Positions 1 through 6,651 of a stretch of DNA of 7,006 bases are shown here, piece after piece. The translations under genes were made by a program, and so were the position numbers. Below the pieces are notes generated by a model. The model was given only the letters and a program-made list of their open reading frames with translations, was not told the DNA's origin and did no database searches. Origin of the DNA: CAYVBJ01 sp964415185 (GTDB lineage Bacteria > Bacteroidota > Rhodothermia > Balneolales > Balneolaceae); the NCBI GenBank assembly GCA_964415185.1, contig CAYPZI010000143.1, positions 1 through 7,006 on the forward strand. Reading direction: 5' to 3'. The stretch's first letter is position 1. Every line of letters begins with the position of its first letter.

Positions 1-60
1 TTAGATAAATAGAAGCAACTCCGAGATAAAACTTTGCGGGTTTACAGTTGACATGCCACT

Positions 61-285
61 AGGCTGAAAGCCTGATACAACACAGCCCTGAGCAACGCTC
101 AGGGTTATAGAACGGGCGAAAAAACCGCAGGCTGTAGGCCTGCAACAGACGTTTTCTTGGGTAGCTGAAATCTAAATTGATACCACCGGATTTTCATCCC
201 GCACACTCATTTGTGTCGGGCCTGTCCCTCATAGCTTTAGCTCCGTTGGGTCTATTCATATTCTATCCCTCCCCGGGTTTCTTCA
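61..285. repeat. REP-like dispersed repeat with four hairpins (candidate)
   Basis: This stretch, which fills most of the gene-free first 407 bases, contains four consecutive inverted repeats. They are AGGCT/AGCCT at 61-73, an 8-bp stem CCCTGAGC/GCTCAGGG with an AAC loop at 86-104, GCAGGC/GCCTGC at 127-143, and CCCG(C)ACAC/GTGTCGGG with one bulged C at 198-220. No reading frame of note crosses it. Closely spaced GC-rich hairpins around AGGCTGAAAGCCT-like and CTGAG..CTCAG motifs are typical of dispersed non-coding repeats of the REP/MITE kind in Bacteroidota-like genomes. The repeat family is inferred from this form, because only one copy is visible here. The right boundary, near the CCCTCCCCGGG stretch, is a guess. 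Confidence 0.5.
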
Positions 286-407
286 CTATCAGATTTCTTA
301 GCCCGATAACAGATCATTTAAAATCTTTTGTATATTAATCCGTAATTCGATGGTTTAAATAAATTTTTTTGATTGATGTAACTTGAAATATGTGATAAGC
401 ATTTTGA

Positions 408-1475
408 ATGAATAAATATCTTATTTCCGCAAGCATTATCGTTTGTATTATATGCCTGCAATCATGTCAACCGAATAAAGTCGATTCCGCAACCTCGGTG
501 CAGGCTTTATCACTGGATACAAGCATATCAACAGATAAAGTAGTCAAACTTGAAGATGAGTTATCCATAGTAAACCCATTCCGTATTGTGAATGTGAACG
601 ATCAATACCTGGTAATTTCCGAGCAGAGGTCTGATAACTTTTTCAACATTTTCAAACTTCCTGAAGCAGAATACCTGTATTCGTGGGGTAAACAGGGAAG
701 AGGACCCGGAGCTGACGAATTCTACTCTCTTCCAATGTATCTGAATACACACCAGGACCAGCTTATTCTCTTTGACGGTCTTGCGCAGAGATTGAAATAT
801 GTTACCATTACGGATACCGCGGCCGTCAAAATGGATGAAAAAAGGTTATCATATGAAGGTCAGATGGATCCGCTGAACCGGATTCGTTTAATTAAAGATG
901 ATCTGTTTTTCGCGGACTATGGCAGCTCATTTGAAGATACTGATCGCGAACACGTTGCTCTTCGGCCCGGTGTAAATGACACCCTTTTTGCGTTCGGAAA
1001 ATATCCCGAATCCGAATGGACGGATATAGAACGCTACCACAAATTTCTGAAAGAAAATCTTGCCAAACCGGATGGTTCACGATTCGCCGCTTTTTATTTC
1101 AGGTATAACCGTTTTAAAATTTATAATGACCGTGGAGAAGAAATCAAAGATGTTAAAATTCATGATCCATACCTGGATGACTCTTCTGCTAACACAGAGG
1201 ATTCTTTCCTCTACAGTGTACCAGCACACGCTTCAAACAGCTTCATTTATCTTTTGGGATTGTATGCACCGCGTGAGAAAATTTATGGAGACCCCGGTCC
1301 GGATTTGAAAACATCACTCGAAATCTGGAACTGGGAAGGTGAACCGGTCTGGCGCACAGAATTTGACAGGCTGATCGGCAATTTCACTGTGTCGGAGAAA
1401 CACGGGTTTATTTATGCTTATCCAATTCCGTTTGATGGGGCGTTGTATCTGTACGAGCTTCCTGATGTGAATTGA
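408..1475 (+). CDS. BF3164-like TolB-type beta-propeller lipoprotein
   Basis: This encodes a 355-residue exported lipoprotein of unknown specific function. The N-terminus has Lys3, a hydrophobic stretch (about residues 5-16) and a lipobox LQSC, so Cys20 is the likely lipidated residue. No acidic cluster follows the Cys, so surface export is not indicated. The rest resembles the BF3164/TolB-like six-bladed propeller family of Bacteroidota. The clearest sign is the segment around residues 83-107, where FKLPEAEYLYSWG is followed by GKQGRGPGADEF, the typical G.G.GPGEF-like turn. Later blade-like segments include SFIYLLGLYAP and LEIWNWEGEPVWR, the latter resembling the closing strand pattern of such propellers. 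Length is normal for the family. ATG 408 is chosen because it gives a complete signal peptide, although no Shine-Dalgarno sequence precedes it, which is common in this phylum. The gene stands alone and converges on the CopD-like gene. The family call is good; the role (binding or signalling in the envelope) is unknown. Confidence 0.85.
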   Translation: MNKYLISASIIVCIICLQSCQPNKVDSATSVQALSLDTSISTDKVVKLEDELSIVNPFRIVNVNDQYLVISEQRSDNFFNIFKLPEAEYLYSWGKQGRGPGADEFYSLPMYLNTHQDQLILFDGLAQRLKYVTITDTAAVKMDEKRLSYEGQMDPLNRIRLIKDDLFFADYGSSFEDTDREHVALRPGVNDTLFAFGKYPESEWTDIERYHKFLKENLAKPDGSRFAAFYFRYNRFKIYNDRGEEIKDVKIHDPYLDDSSANTEDSFLYSVPAHASNSFIYLLGLYAPREKIYGDPGPDLKTSLEIWNWEGEPVWRTEFDRLIGNFTVSEKHGFIYAYPIPFDGALYLYELPDVN

Positions 1476-1521
1476 AAGGCCGATATGAAACATTTGCTTA
1501 ATGTAGACCGAGACCATGGCT

Positions 1522-1641
1522 GTACACACCCCTGCTTAACACTAAGCACCTGAAGGTGTTTAGTGTTAACCGGTCCCCTCTCGAGAGGGGACAGCCTTAT
1601 CAAAACGCCGAAGGCGATTTTGACAAGGCAGGGGTGTGTAC
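1522..1641. repeat. Cloverleaf-forming palindromic element (MITE/REP-like)
   Basis: This is a 120-base element bounded by a perfect 14-bp inverted repeat, GTACACACCCCTGC at 1522-1535 and its complement at 1628-1641. Inside are three hairpins placed almost without spacers. The first, at 1536-1569, has a 15-bp stem with one G.T pair and a TGAA loop. The second, at 1573-1592, is a perfect 20-bp palindrome centred on CTCGAG. The third, at 1595-1628, pairs CGCC with GGCG around a GAA loop and continues into TCAAAA/TTTTGA with one bulged A. Together they fold as a cloverleaf on either strand. The element lies between two convergent genes and could end transcription from both sides, but no T-run follows it. 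It resembles the CACACCCCT-type repeats of Bacteroidota genomes. Mobility or copy number cannot be judged from one copy. Confidence 0.8.
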
Positions 1642-1658
1642 CAGTGCCGCTCCGGTTT

Positions 1659-2153
1659 TCACAGCCCCCGAACCAGCGACGTGGCATAATAAACAATAAT
1701 CAACGCCAGAACCAGGTTGATCCTGCCTACCCAGCTTGAAATTTTGCGGTAGCGTTCGGTTTTTGGATCACCGGGAAGTTCATCCATCAGGCGGGCGGCT
1801 TTGGGGCCGAGCCAGAAATCATGAATTGCACTGATCAGCAGCACATAAACAAATATGTTCAGTTTGCTCATCAACACTTTCCCGTATGCAGTTCGCCAAA
1901 ATTCGATGTTGGTTAACTGATCGGCTGAAAATCCCTTGCCGAGAAGTGCTGTGATGCCGGTAATAATCATAATAAGGAATATCATCCAACTGCTCTTGCT
2001 GAACAGGGTTCCGACAATCCTGAAAAATTCGCCACGTTTCCCGTCAAACAGCGGCCGGCGGCTGGCTGGGACAAGAATCATGGCAGTAAACAGCATCCCT
2101 CCTACCCAAAGCATTGCAAAAATAATGTGAATGTACGTGGCCCAAAAATACAT
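1659..2153 (-). CDS. CopD-like four-helix membrane protein
   Basis: This encodes a 164-residue integral inner-membrane protein with four predicted helices at about residues 5-28, 55-73, 93-113 and 140-160. The first helix carries the pattern IHIIFAMLWVGGMLF, with His9 and the W-V-G-G-M-L-F signature of CopD-like (copper resistance D family) domain proteins. A second His lies in the conserved-looking HDFWLGP segment (residues 111-117) at the end of helix 3. Stand-alone CopD-like proteins of this size are common and often of unknown function; copper or haem binding by the two histidines is possible but unproven. The start at 2153 puts the first helix right at the N-terminus, as usual for the family. 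No good ribosome binding site is seen; the nearest purine run, AAAGGAAA, is about 20 bases upstream. The gene follows ppdK on the same strand but is separated from it by a terminator and repeats, so it is probably transcribed on its own. Confidence 0.8.
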   Translation of the reverse strand: MYFWATYIHIIFAMLWVGGMLFTAMILVPASRRPLFDGKRGEFFRIVGTLFSKSSWMIFLIMIITGITALLGKGFSADQLTNIEFWRTAYGKVLMSKLNIFVYVLLISAIHDFWLGPKAARLMDELPGDPKTERYRKISSWVGRINLVLALIIVYYATSLVRGL

Positions 2154-2238
2154 AACTGATTTCTAAGTTTAATTTTCCTTTCAGTTCAGAACATATCATT
2201 TTCGGTAATTAATTCCGAAGAGTTTAATAAAAGGGCTA

Positions 2239-2482
2239 TCTCCCGCGGATTTGTGTGGGGTAAAGAAAGGTTTCGGAAAAATTGTATTCGCTGAAAAAAA
2301 TAATCTGCGCTATTTGCGGGATCTGCGGGCTGTTTCTCCCGCGGATTACGGAGATTACGCAGATCTTTGTGTGACAAGGGATGGTTCCGGTGAAATCAAG
2401 TCAAAAAAATTAATCTGCGTGATTTGCGGGATCTGCGGGCATTTTTTCCCGTGGATTTGTACGTGACTAAGGATGATCCCGG
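2239..2482. repeat. TCTGCGGG-type imperfect direct repeats (about three copies)
   Basis: In the 426-base gap between the CopD-like gene and ppdK, one unit occurs in two fuller copies (2294-2390 and 2401-2482) and one partial copy with only the tail (2239-2276). Positions 2301-2347 and 2411-2457 match at 41 of 47 bases, at an offset of 110. The unit reads AATCTGCG..ATTTGCGGGATCTGCGGGC, then CCCGCGGATT, and ends in a TTCCGG-like tail. Copy 2 has an extra segment ACGGAGATTACGCAGATC that is largely the reverse complement of its own head (about 20 of 28 positions pair), so it can form a long imperfect hairpin. Similar TCTGCG/CGCAGA repeats are widespread intergenic sequence in Bacteroidota. ORFs of 60-70 codons cross them on both strands but follow the repeat and are not genes. 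Confidence 0.7.
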
Positions 2483-2499
2483 ATTATTGGTATTTACAG

Positions 2500-2547
2500 A
2501 AAAAAACCTGCGCGGTGGTCCGAAAAATTGGAACACGCGCGCAGGTT
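2500..2547 (-). terminator. Rho-independent terminator of ppdK
   Basis: Read on the minus strand, about 33 bases past the ppdK stop codon, the sequence AACCTGCGCG pairs with CGCGCAGGTT (2538-2547 with 2505-2514), a perfect 10-bp stem. An inner stem (GTG.TCC at 2515-2521 with GGA.CAC at 2530-2536) leaves an A/T-rich loop of about eight bases. The stem is followed directly by a run of seven T on the minus strand (2500-2506). This is a textbook intrinsic terminator for ppdK and separates it from the CopD-like gene. Confidence 0.85.
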
Positions 2548-2579
2548 GCATCAAGAGGTAATATTGACGTCTTGCTAAA

Positions 2580-5225
2580 TCAACCCTCGAGGGCGGCCTG
2601 GGCGGCTGCAAGCCGCGCAACAGGCACCCTGAACGGAGAACAGGATACATAATTCAATCCCTGTTTATAGCAGAAAGTCACACTGTGCGGTTCACCTCCG
2701 TGCTCACCACAGATACCCACCTTCAGCTCCGGTTTCTGCTTTCGTCCATTGCGGGTGGCCATCTCAACCAACTGGCCGACGCCTTCCACATCCAGAACCT
2801 GGAACGGATCTTCCTGAAGAATGCCTTCCTTCAGGTATTCACCCAAAAACTTACCGGCATCATCACGGCTGTAGCCAAAAGTCATCTGGGTGAGGTCGTT
2901 GGTTCCGAACGAGAAGAATTCGGCATCTTTCGCGATCTGGTCTGCAACCAGGGCTGCACGCGGAATTTCGATCATGGTTCCGACCTTGTAATCAACGCTG
3001 TCACCCATTTCGTTAAACACGGTATCGGCGGTTTTGTCAATTACATATTTCTGGCTTCTGAACTCCTGAGAAGTACCCACCAGCGGAATCATGATTTCAG
3101 GAACCACCTCGATTTTTTTCTTTTTGAGCTCAATGGCGGCTTCCAGGATAGCCCGGCTTTGCATCTCAGTGATTTCGGGATAGGTAATTCCAAGCCGGCA
3201 GCCTCTGTGTCCAAGCATCGGGTTGAATTCCCTCAGTGAACGGATGATTTCGATAAATCTGGATGGATTTATACCCAGGTCATTGGCCACTTTTTCTGCT
3301 TCTTCTTTATCATCAGGAAGAAACTCATGCAATGGCGGGTCCAGCAGGCGAATCGTAACCGGGAGGCCCTTCATCGCTTCGAAGATCTCCACAAAATCTT
3401 TTTTCTGAAAAGGCAGCAGGGTTGCAAGGGCTTCTTTCCTGTCTTCCAGATTTTCCGAGATAATCATGCGGCGTATAGCACGAACTCTCTCTTCCCCGAA
3501 AAACATGTGTTCGGTTCGGCAAAGACCGATGCCTTCCGCTCCGAATTCCCGGGCGCGGGCAGCATCTTCGGGTGTGTCGGCATTTGTGCGCACATTCATA
3601 TCCCTGCTTTCATCCACCCAATTCATAAAGCGATAATAATTATCGCCCTGTTTGGGTTTTACAACATCCTTTTTACCCTCAATTACTGTACCGCGGGTGC
3701 CGTCAATCGAGATCCAGTCATCTTCCCTGATCGTAACGGTACCGTTTGTAAACGATTTGGAATCATAATTAATAATAATATCATTACAACCGGCCACACA
3801 CGGCTTTCCCCATCCCCGGGCTACCACAGCGGCATGACTGGTCATTCCGCCCCTGGATGTGAGAATACCTTCGGCTGCAGCCATGCCGCCCACATCTTCC
3901 GGACTGGTTTCAATCCTCACCAAAATAACGGGATCCCCGTTTGTTTCAGCTTCCTCGGCAGCTTCCGAACTGAAAACGACACGTCCAACCGCCGCACCGG
4001 GCGATGCCGGTAAACCGGTGCCGATAATTTCACTTTCGTCAACCGCATCGAAATCAATTTGCGGATGCAGCAACTGGTCAAGATGTCCCGGCTCGACAAG
4101 GTTTTTAACCGCCTGTTTTTTTTCGATCAAGCCTTCATCTACCATATCAACTGCAATTTTGATTGCTGCCGGACCGGTTCTCTTTCCGTTCCTTGTCTGC
4201 AGGATGTAGAGGGTTCCTTTCTGAATGGTAAATTCGATATCCTGCATGTTCCCGTAATGTTTTTCAAGTTTCCGTCCGAATTCTTCAAGCTCATCATGCA
4301 ATTCCGGCATTTCCTTACTCAATTCCCGGATATCCTGGGGTGTTCTGATTCCCGCCACCACATCTTCACCCTGGGCATTTATGAGATACTCTCCAAAAAG
4401 CTTGTTTTCGCCGGTCGACGGATTTCTTGTGAAACAGACCCCGGTTGCACAATCCTCACCCATATTGCCGTAAACCATAGCCTGTACGTTCACGGCTGTT
4501 CCCAAAATTCCGGTAATATGGTTAATTCTGCGATACTTTACGGCGCGGTCACTGTCCCACGATTCAAATACGGCATTGATGGCATTTTCGAGCTGCTCGT
4601 ATGGATCATTCGGAAACATAAATCCGGTACTTTTCCTGTAGACGGCCTTGTAACGGTCAACAAGCTCCTTCAGGTCATCAGTTGAAAGTTGGGTATCCAG
4701 CTCCACTCCCTTTTTGGATTTGAGCTGTTCAATAGCTTTTTCAAATTTTTCATGATCGATTCCCATCACTACGTTACCGAACATATCGATAAACCTTCTG
4801 TAGCTGTCATAAGCAAACCTTTCATTGTTGGTGTGCCTTGCGAGGGCTTCAACCGTATGGTCATTCAGGCCGAGGTTCAAAACCGTATCCATCATGCCGG
4901 GCATGGATACGGCAGCACCGGATCGAACCGAGACAAGAAGCGGATGCTCGGAATCGCCAAAACGGGTATCCATTGCTTTTTCAATAAATTTGATGCCGTT
5001 TTTTACCTCGTTTTTCAATCCATCCGGCCATTTTGATTGATGTGTTGAGTAGTAGTGACAGGCTTCGGATGAAATTGTAAACCCGGCCGGAACAGGCAAG
5101 CCGATTGAAGACATTTCGGCAAGATTGGCTCCCTTGCCTCCGAGAAGCTGTTTCATCGAGCGATCACCTTCGGCTGTGCCGTTACCGAATGTATATACGT
5201 TTTTAGTTTTTGTCTTTGTTGCCAT
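2580..5225 (-). CDS. ppdK: Pyruvate, phosphate dikinase
   Basis: This encodes a complete 881-residue cytosolic pyruvate phosphate dikinase, close to the usual length of about 875. It catalyses the reversible conversion of ATP, phosphate and pyruvate to AMP, pyrophosphate and PEP, serving gluconeogenic PEP formation or pyrophosphate-linked glycolysis. All three domains are present. The N-terminal nucleotide-binding domain has GGKGANLAEM (29-38) and SGAAVSMPGMMDTVLNLG (102-119). The swivelling phosphohistidine domain has GGMTSHAAVVARG (459-471), with His464 as the phosphorylated residue and Thr462 at the site that regulatory kinases modify in plants. The C-terminal PEP/pyruvate barrel has GLCRTEHMFF (567-576), GTNDLTQ (774-780) and GICGEHGG (837-844), with Cys839 the expected proton donor. 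No key residue is missing. The ATG at 5225 has a good GGAG ribosome binding site. The gene looks monocistronic: a terminator follows it, and no PPDK regulatory protein gene is adjacent. Confidence 0.98.
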   Translation of the reverse strand: MATKTKTKNVYTFGNGTAEGDRSMKQLLGGKGANLAEMSSIGLPVPAGFTISSEACHYYSTHQSKWPDGLKNEVKNGIKFIEKAMDTRFGDSEHPLLVSVRSGAAVSMPGMMDTVLNLGLNDHTVEALARHTNNERFAYDSYRRFIDMFGNVVMGIDHEKFEKAIEQLKSKKGVELDTQLSTDDLKELVDRYKAVYRKSTGFMFPNDPYEQLENAINAVFESWDSDRAVKYRRINHITGILGTAVNVQAMVYGNMGEDCATGVCFTRNPSTGENKLFGEYLINAQGEDVVAGIRTPQDIRELSKEMPELHDELEEFGRKLEKHYGNMQDIEFTIQKGTLYILQTRNGKRTGPAAIKIAVDMVDEGLIEKKQAVKNLVEPGHLDQLLHPQIDFDAVDESEIIGTGLPASPGAAVGRVVFSSEAAEEAETNGDPVILVRIETSPEDVGGMAAAEGILTSRGGMTSHAAVVARGWGKPCVAGCNDIIINYDSKSFTNGTVTIREDDWISIDGTRGTVIEGKKDVVKPKQGDNYYRFMNWVDESRDMNVRTNADTPEDAARAREFGAEGIGLCRTEHMFFGEERVRAIRRMIISENLEDRKEALATLLPFQKKDFVEIFEAMKGLPVTIRLLDPPLHEFLPDDKEEAEKVANDLGINPSRFIEIIRSLREFNPMLGHRGCRLGITYPEITEMQSRAILEAAIELKKKKIEVVPEIMIPLVGTSQEFRSQKYVIDKTADTVFNEMGDSVDYKVGTMIEIPRAALVADQIAKDAEFFSFGTNDLTQMTFGYSRDDAGKFLGEYLKEGILQEDPFQVLDVEGVGQLVEMATRNGRKQKPELKVGICGEHGGEPHSVTFCYKQGLNYVSCSPFRVPVARLAAAQAALEG

Positions 5226-5230
5226 AATAA

Positions 5231-5235
5231 TCTCC
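5231..5235 (-). promoter_or_regulatory. Ribosome binding site of ppdK
   Basis: On the minus strand GGAGA lies at 5235-5231, five to six bases before the ATG at 5225. It is one of only two good Shine-Dalgarno matches before a gene in this window, and it supports the chosen ppdK start. Confidence 0.7.
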
Positions 5236-5298
5236 GTTAGTGAGCAATTTGGATTTATTTATTCTACGTACAGAACACCATTTTCTGATTGATTTATG

Positions 5299-5304
5299 AT
5301 TATA
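5299..5304 (-). promoter_or_regulatory. Possible -10 box of the ppdK promoter
   Basis: The minus strand reads TATAAT here, about 75 bases upstream of the ppdK start. No convincing -35 box lies 16-18 bases further upstream, and the Bacteroidota-type TTTG/TAnnTTTG pattern is not evident. In AT-rich sequence this hexamer can occur by chance, so it is only a candidate. Confidence 0.25.
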
Positions 5305-5738
5305 AATACCTCTGTTGGCACGATGGCTTCGTTATTTTCAAATCCGGCCATATTGTGATTACAGAGTCTTATATCTTTTATTAAGCAGAAGTTTAACACT
5401 ATTATGTAATGAAAGTGTGAATTTTTATCGGTTTTTCAAAAATATTGAAATCCGGAACGAGACCACACTTCAGGGAAGCCGGCGCCTGGCCCTCGAAAAA
5501 AAATACGAATCCACAGGCGTTCTTAATTTTGTATCAGCGCGAAACACGGGCGGCGGCTTTTTGAAAGGCAATGTCATCGATTATGTTATAAAATACATAT
5601 CAAACTGTTACACACAGGTTAATATTATCGTTGTTTAAAAAACGTTTAATAAGTAAATCAGATTGAACTTTGATTTCTGGCCAGTCTCTTTGTTGCGTAT
5701 CACAATATTATTGAAAAGATGTTTCAGGAGACTATAAA

Positions 5739-5783
5739 ATGACCAAGATTTCTATTGAATCCATTAAAATCAGAAAATCATGA
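5739..5783 (+). CDS. 14-codon leader ORF overlapping the lipoprotein start
   Basis: A short ORF (MTKISIESIKIRKS) starts at ATG 5739 and stops at TGA 5781-5783. A strong AGGAG (5726-5730) lies eight bases before its start, whereas the following lipoprotein gene has no ribosome binding site of its own. Stop and next start overlap as ATGA (5780-5783), the classic arrangement for translational coupling, in which ribosomes ending the short ORF restart on the lipoprotein. The peptide is rich in Ile, Lys and Ser, has no runs of a regulatory amino acid and no visible domain, so an attenuation role is not indicated. It could be chance or a remnant of a longer gene, but the good site and exact overlap favour real translation. 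Confidence 0.45.
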   Translation: MTKISIESIKIRKS

Positions 5784-6439
5784 AATTTCAAAACTTGAAA
5801 ATTATTTTAGCCTCGGCAATACTGATCCTCGCGGGCTGCAGTACTACAACCAAAATGACTATCGAATCCGATTACGACCGGGAAGCCACATTCAGTGATC
5901 TTCTGACGTACAGTTGGATCGAAAGCGGTGACCCGTACGAAGACAGGGGGGCACTTGGTTTTGATAGCGATATAATGGCGCGGCGTATCCAAAGGATGGT
6001 TCATGCAGAGATGGACAGCCTCGGTTTCTTGCGCAAAGAGTCATACGAGATAACAAGTTCGGATCTTCCGGATTTTGAAGTTTCTTACCGGATGCTTGCA
6101 AGCGAGGAGGTTGAACACGTGAGAAGCACGTATCCGGTAGGCCACCATTCATCTCACGGCCGTCACGGCGGGCATGGCAGACATGGCGGGCACGGAGGAC
6201 ATGGCGGGTACGGCGGCTCGGTTACTTCCAGCTATCCTGTAAATGTGGTGCAGTGTGTGCTCATGCTGGACGTGTGGGACTATGAAACCGGGCAGCTCGT
6301 ATGGCGCGGATGGGCCACCTGGCAAATGAGCGAACATCCAGATTCGCAGGAGGTAAGCCAACACCTGGAACGGGCAGTAGTTGAAATCCTGAAGGAATTT
6401 CCGGCAAACAGAAATCAGAGCCTGAGTCACCTGAATTGA
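5780..6439 (+). CDS. DUF4136 lipoprotein with His/Gly-rich insert
   Basis: This encodes a 219-residue exported lipoprotein. The signal peptide has Lys2 and Lys7, a hydrophobic core (about 8-16) and the lipobox LAGC with Cys20. The mature part follows the DUF4136 pattern: a first strand with DYDREATFSDLLTYSWIE (31-48), a helix DIMARRIQRMVHAEMDSLGF (64-83), PDFEVSYRM (97-105), a flexible glycine-rich segment, VQCVLMLDVWDYETGQLVWRGWA (157-179), and a C-terminal helix ending in ILKEFP (203-208). Family function is unknown; members are envelope lipoproteins. The glycine-rich segment is unusual here, a His/Gly repeat at residues 121-146. The start is fixed by the signal peptide and by the ATGA overlap with the upstream 14-codon ORF. 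A transposase remnant on the other strand begins five bases after the stop, so any downstream sequence has been replaced. Confidence 0.88.
   Translation: MKFQNLKIILASAILILAGCSTTTKMTIESDYDREATFSDLLTYSWIESGDPYEDRGALGFDSDIMARRIQRMVHAEMDSLGFLRKESYEITSSDLPDFEVSYRMLASEEVEHVRSTYPVGHHSSHGRHGGHGRHGGHGGHGGYGGSVTSSYPVNVVQCVLMLDVWDYETGQLVWRGWATWQMSEHPDSQEVSQHLERAVVEILKEFPANRNQSLSHLN
6140..6217 (+). repeat. In-frame 9-bp minisatellite coding a His/Gly tract
   Basis: Inside the DUF4136 lipoprotein gene, residues 121-146 hold eight histidines, six of them spaced exactly three residues apart (126, 129, 132, 135, 138, 141) with Gly and Arg between. The DNA repeats a 9-base GGN-GGN/CGN-CAY unit with silent drift between copies (CAC and CAT, GGC and GGA alternate), so it has been kept at the protein level and is not a fresh expansion. 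Such a tract could bind Zn, Ni or Cu ions, or simply be the flexible loop seen in the family. Metal binding is inference. Confidence 0.75.
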
Positions 6440-6443
6440 TTTG

Positions 6444-6533
6444 TTAATAGGCAAAACCCCACAGGAAGGCAAAGACATAGCCACAAGCCTGATGTCGCTT
6501 GATAGCTTGTTTTCTTTCCTCGTATTCGTTCAT
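6444..6533 (-). pseudogene. Transposase N-terminal stub (IS481-like, probable)
   Basis: A 29-codon minus-strand ORF begins at ATG 6533 with MNEYEERKQAIKRHQ. This resembles the opening of the first helix-turn-helix of IS481-type (DDE integrase) transposases, which commonly begin with a Y-E-E-R-x-x-A-I/V-x-x-Y/H-like helix. After about residue 16 the resemblance ends in an unrelated tail and a stop at 6444-6446, so nearly the whole transposase is missing. Upstream of the ATG lie two copies of a 17-bp repeat, as expected at the end of an insertion sequence. The family call rests on about 15 residues and is tentative. Confidence 0.4.
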
Positions 6534-6594
6534 CGGTTTTTAGATGAAAACTACGAGAAAATCACGATGTCAAAGAACTTTTGTTCACTAAAAG

Positions 6595-6637
6595 TGTAAA
6601 CAATGTTATGCTACAGAATCTGTAAACTATGTCATGC
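6595..6637. mobile_element. Paired 17-bp repeats, probable insertion sequence end
   Basis: TGTAAACAATGTTATGC (6595-6611) and TGTAAACTATGTCATGC (6621-6637) match at 15 of 17 positions with a 26-base period. They lie 60-105 bases upstream of the transposase stub at 6533 and immediately before the point where antitoxin coding sequence begins. Repeated short motifs at the ends are typical transposase binding sites of IS21- and IS481-like elements. This suggests that the outer edge of the insertion sequence lies near 6650 and that its insertion removed the front of the antitoxin gene. Confidence 0.5.
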
Positions 6638-6651
6638 AATTTATCAAATAG

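Larger units (their letters stand above)
5226..5738. other. Long intergenic region, no recognised gene
   Basis: This stretch of roughly 510 bases separates the divergent ppdK and lipoprotein genes. Its ppdK-proximal 100 bases should hold the ppdK promoter and 5' leader. A plus-strand ORF of 107 codons (5315-5638) crosses it, but its product matches no family I recognise. It has no ribosome binding site, starts with a stretch rich in Arg, Leu, Tyr and Cys, and has no domain-like pattern. Only the middle part (about 5455-5585) has a coding-like, GC-richer composition, giving residues such as SRRLALEKKYESTGVLNF, so it may be a gene relic. The segment AAGTGTG at 5413-5419 is repeated inverted as CACACTT at 5464-5470. 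I see no RNA gene. Confidence 0.4.

Noticed and set aside
322..370. Possible Bacteroidota-type promoter (TTTG at 327-330, TAAATTTT near 360) before the first gene
   Set aside because: The spacing of about 29 bases is too long for the known TTTG/TAnnTTTG arrangement, and the region is simply AT-rich.
2186..2466. ORFs of 63-84 codons on both strands across the TCTGCGGG repeats
   Set aside because: Their peptides merely translate the repeat units (for example NNLRYLRDLRA or ICVICGICG); they lack ribosome binding sites and overlap each other on opposite strands.
2685..5040. Several plus-strand ORFs of 60-228 codons opposite ppdK
   Set aside because: They are antisense shadows of a fully conserved PPDK reading frame, and their products show no domain pattern.
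5315..5638. 107-codon plus-strand ORF upstream of the DUF4136 gene
   Set aside because: It has no ribosome binding site and no recognisable family, and its composition is uneven. It is described under the intergenic region instead of being called a gene.
6149..6484. 111-codon minus-strand ORF opposite the DUF4136 gene
   Set aside because: Its tail (SSVPAMSAMPAVTAV) is the antisense of the His/Gly minisatellite; the plus-strand frame has a signal peptide and a domain match.
6519..6557. Hairpin CTCGTA..TTCATC / GATGAA..TACGAG downstream of the lipoprotein gene
   Set aside because: The stem is interrupted by an internal loop and no T-run follows on either strand. It spans the transposase stub start, so it more likely belongs to the insertion sequence leader than to a terminator.
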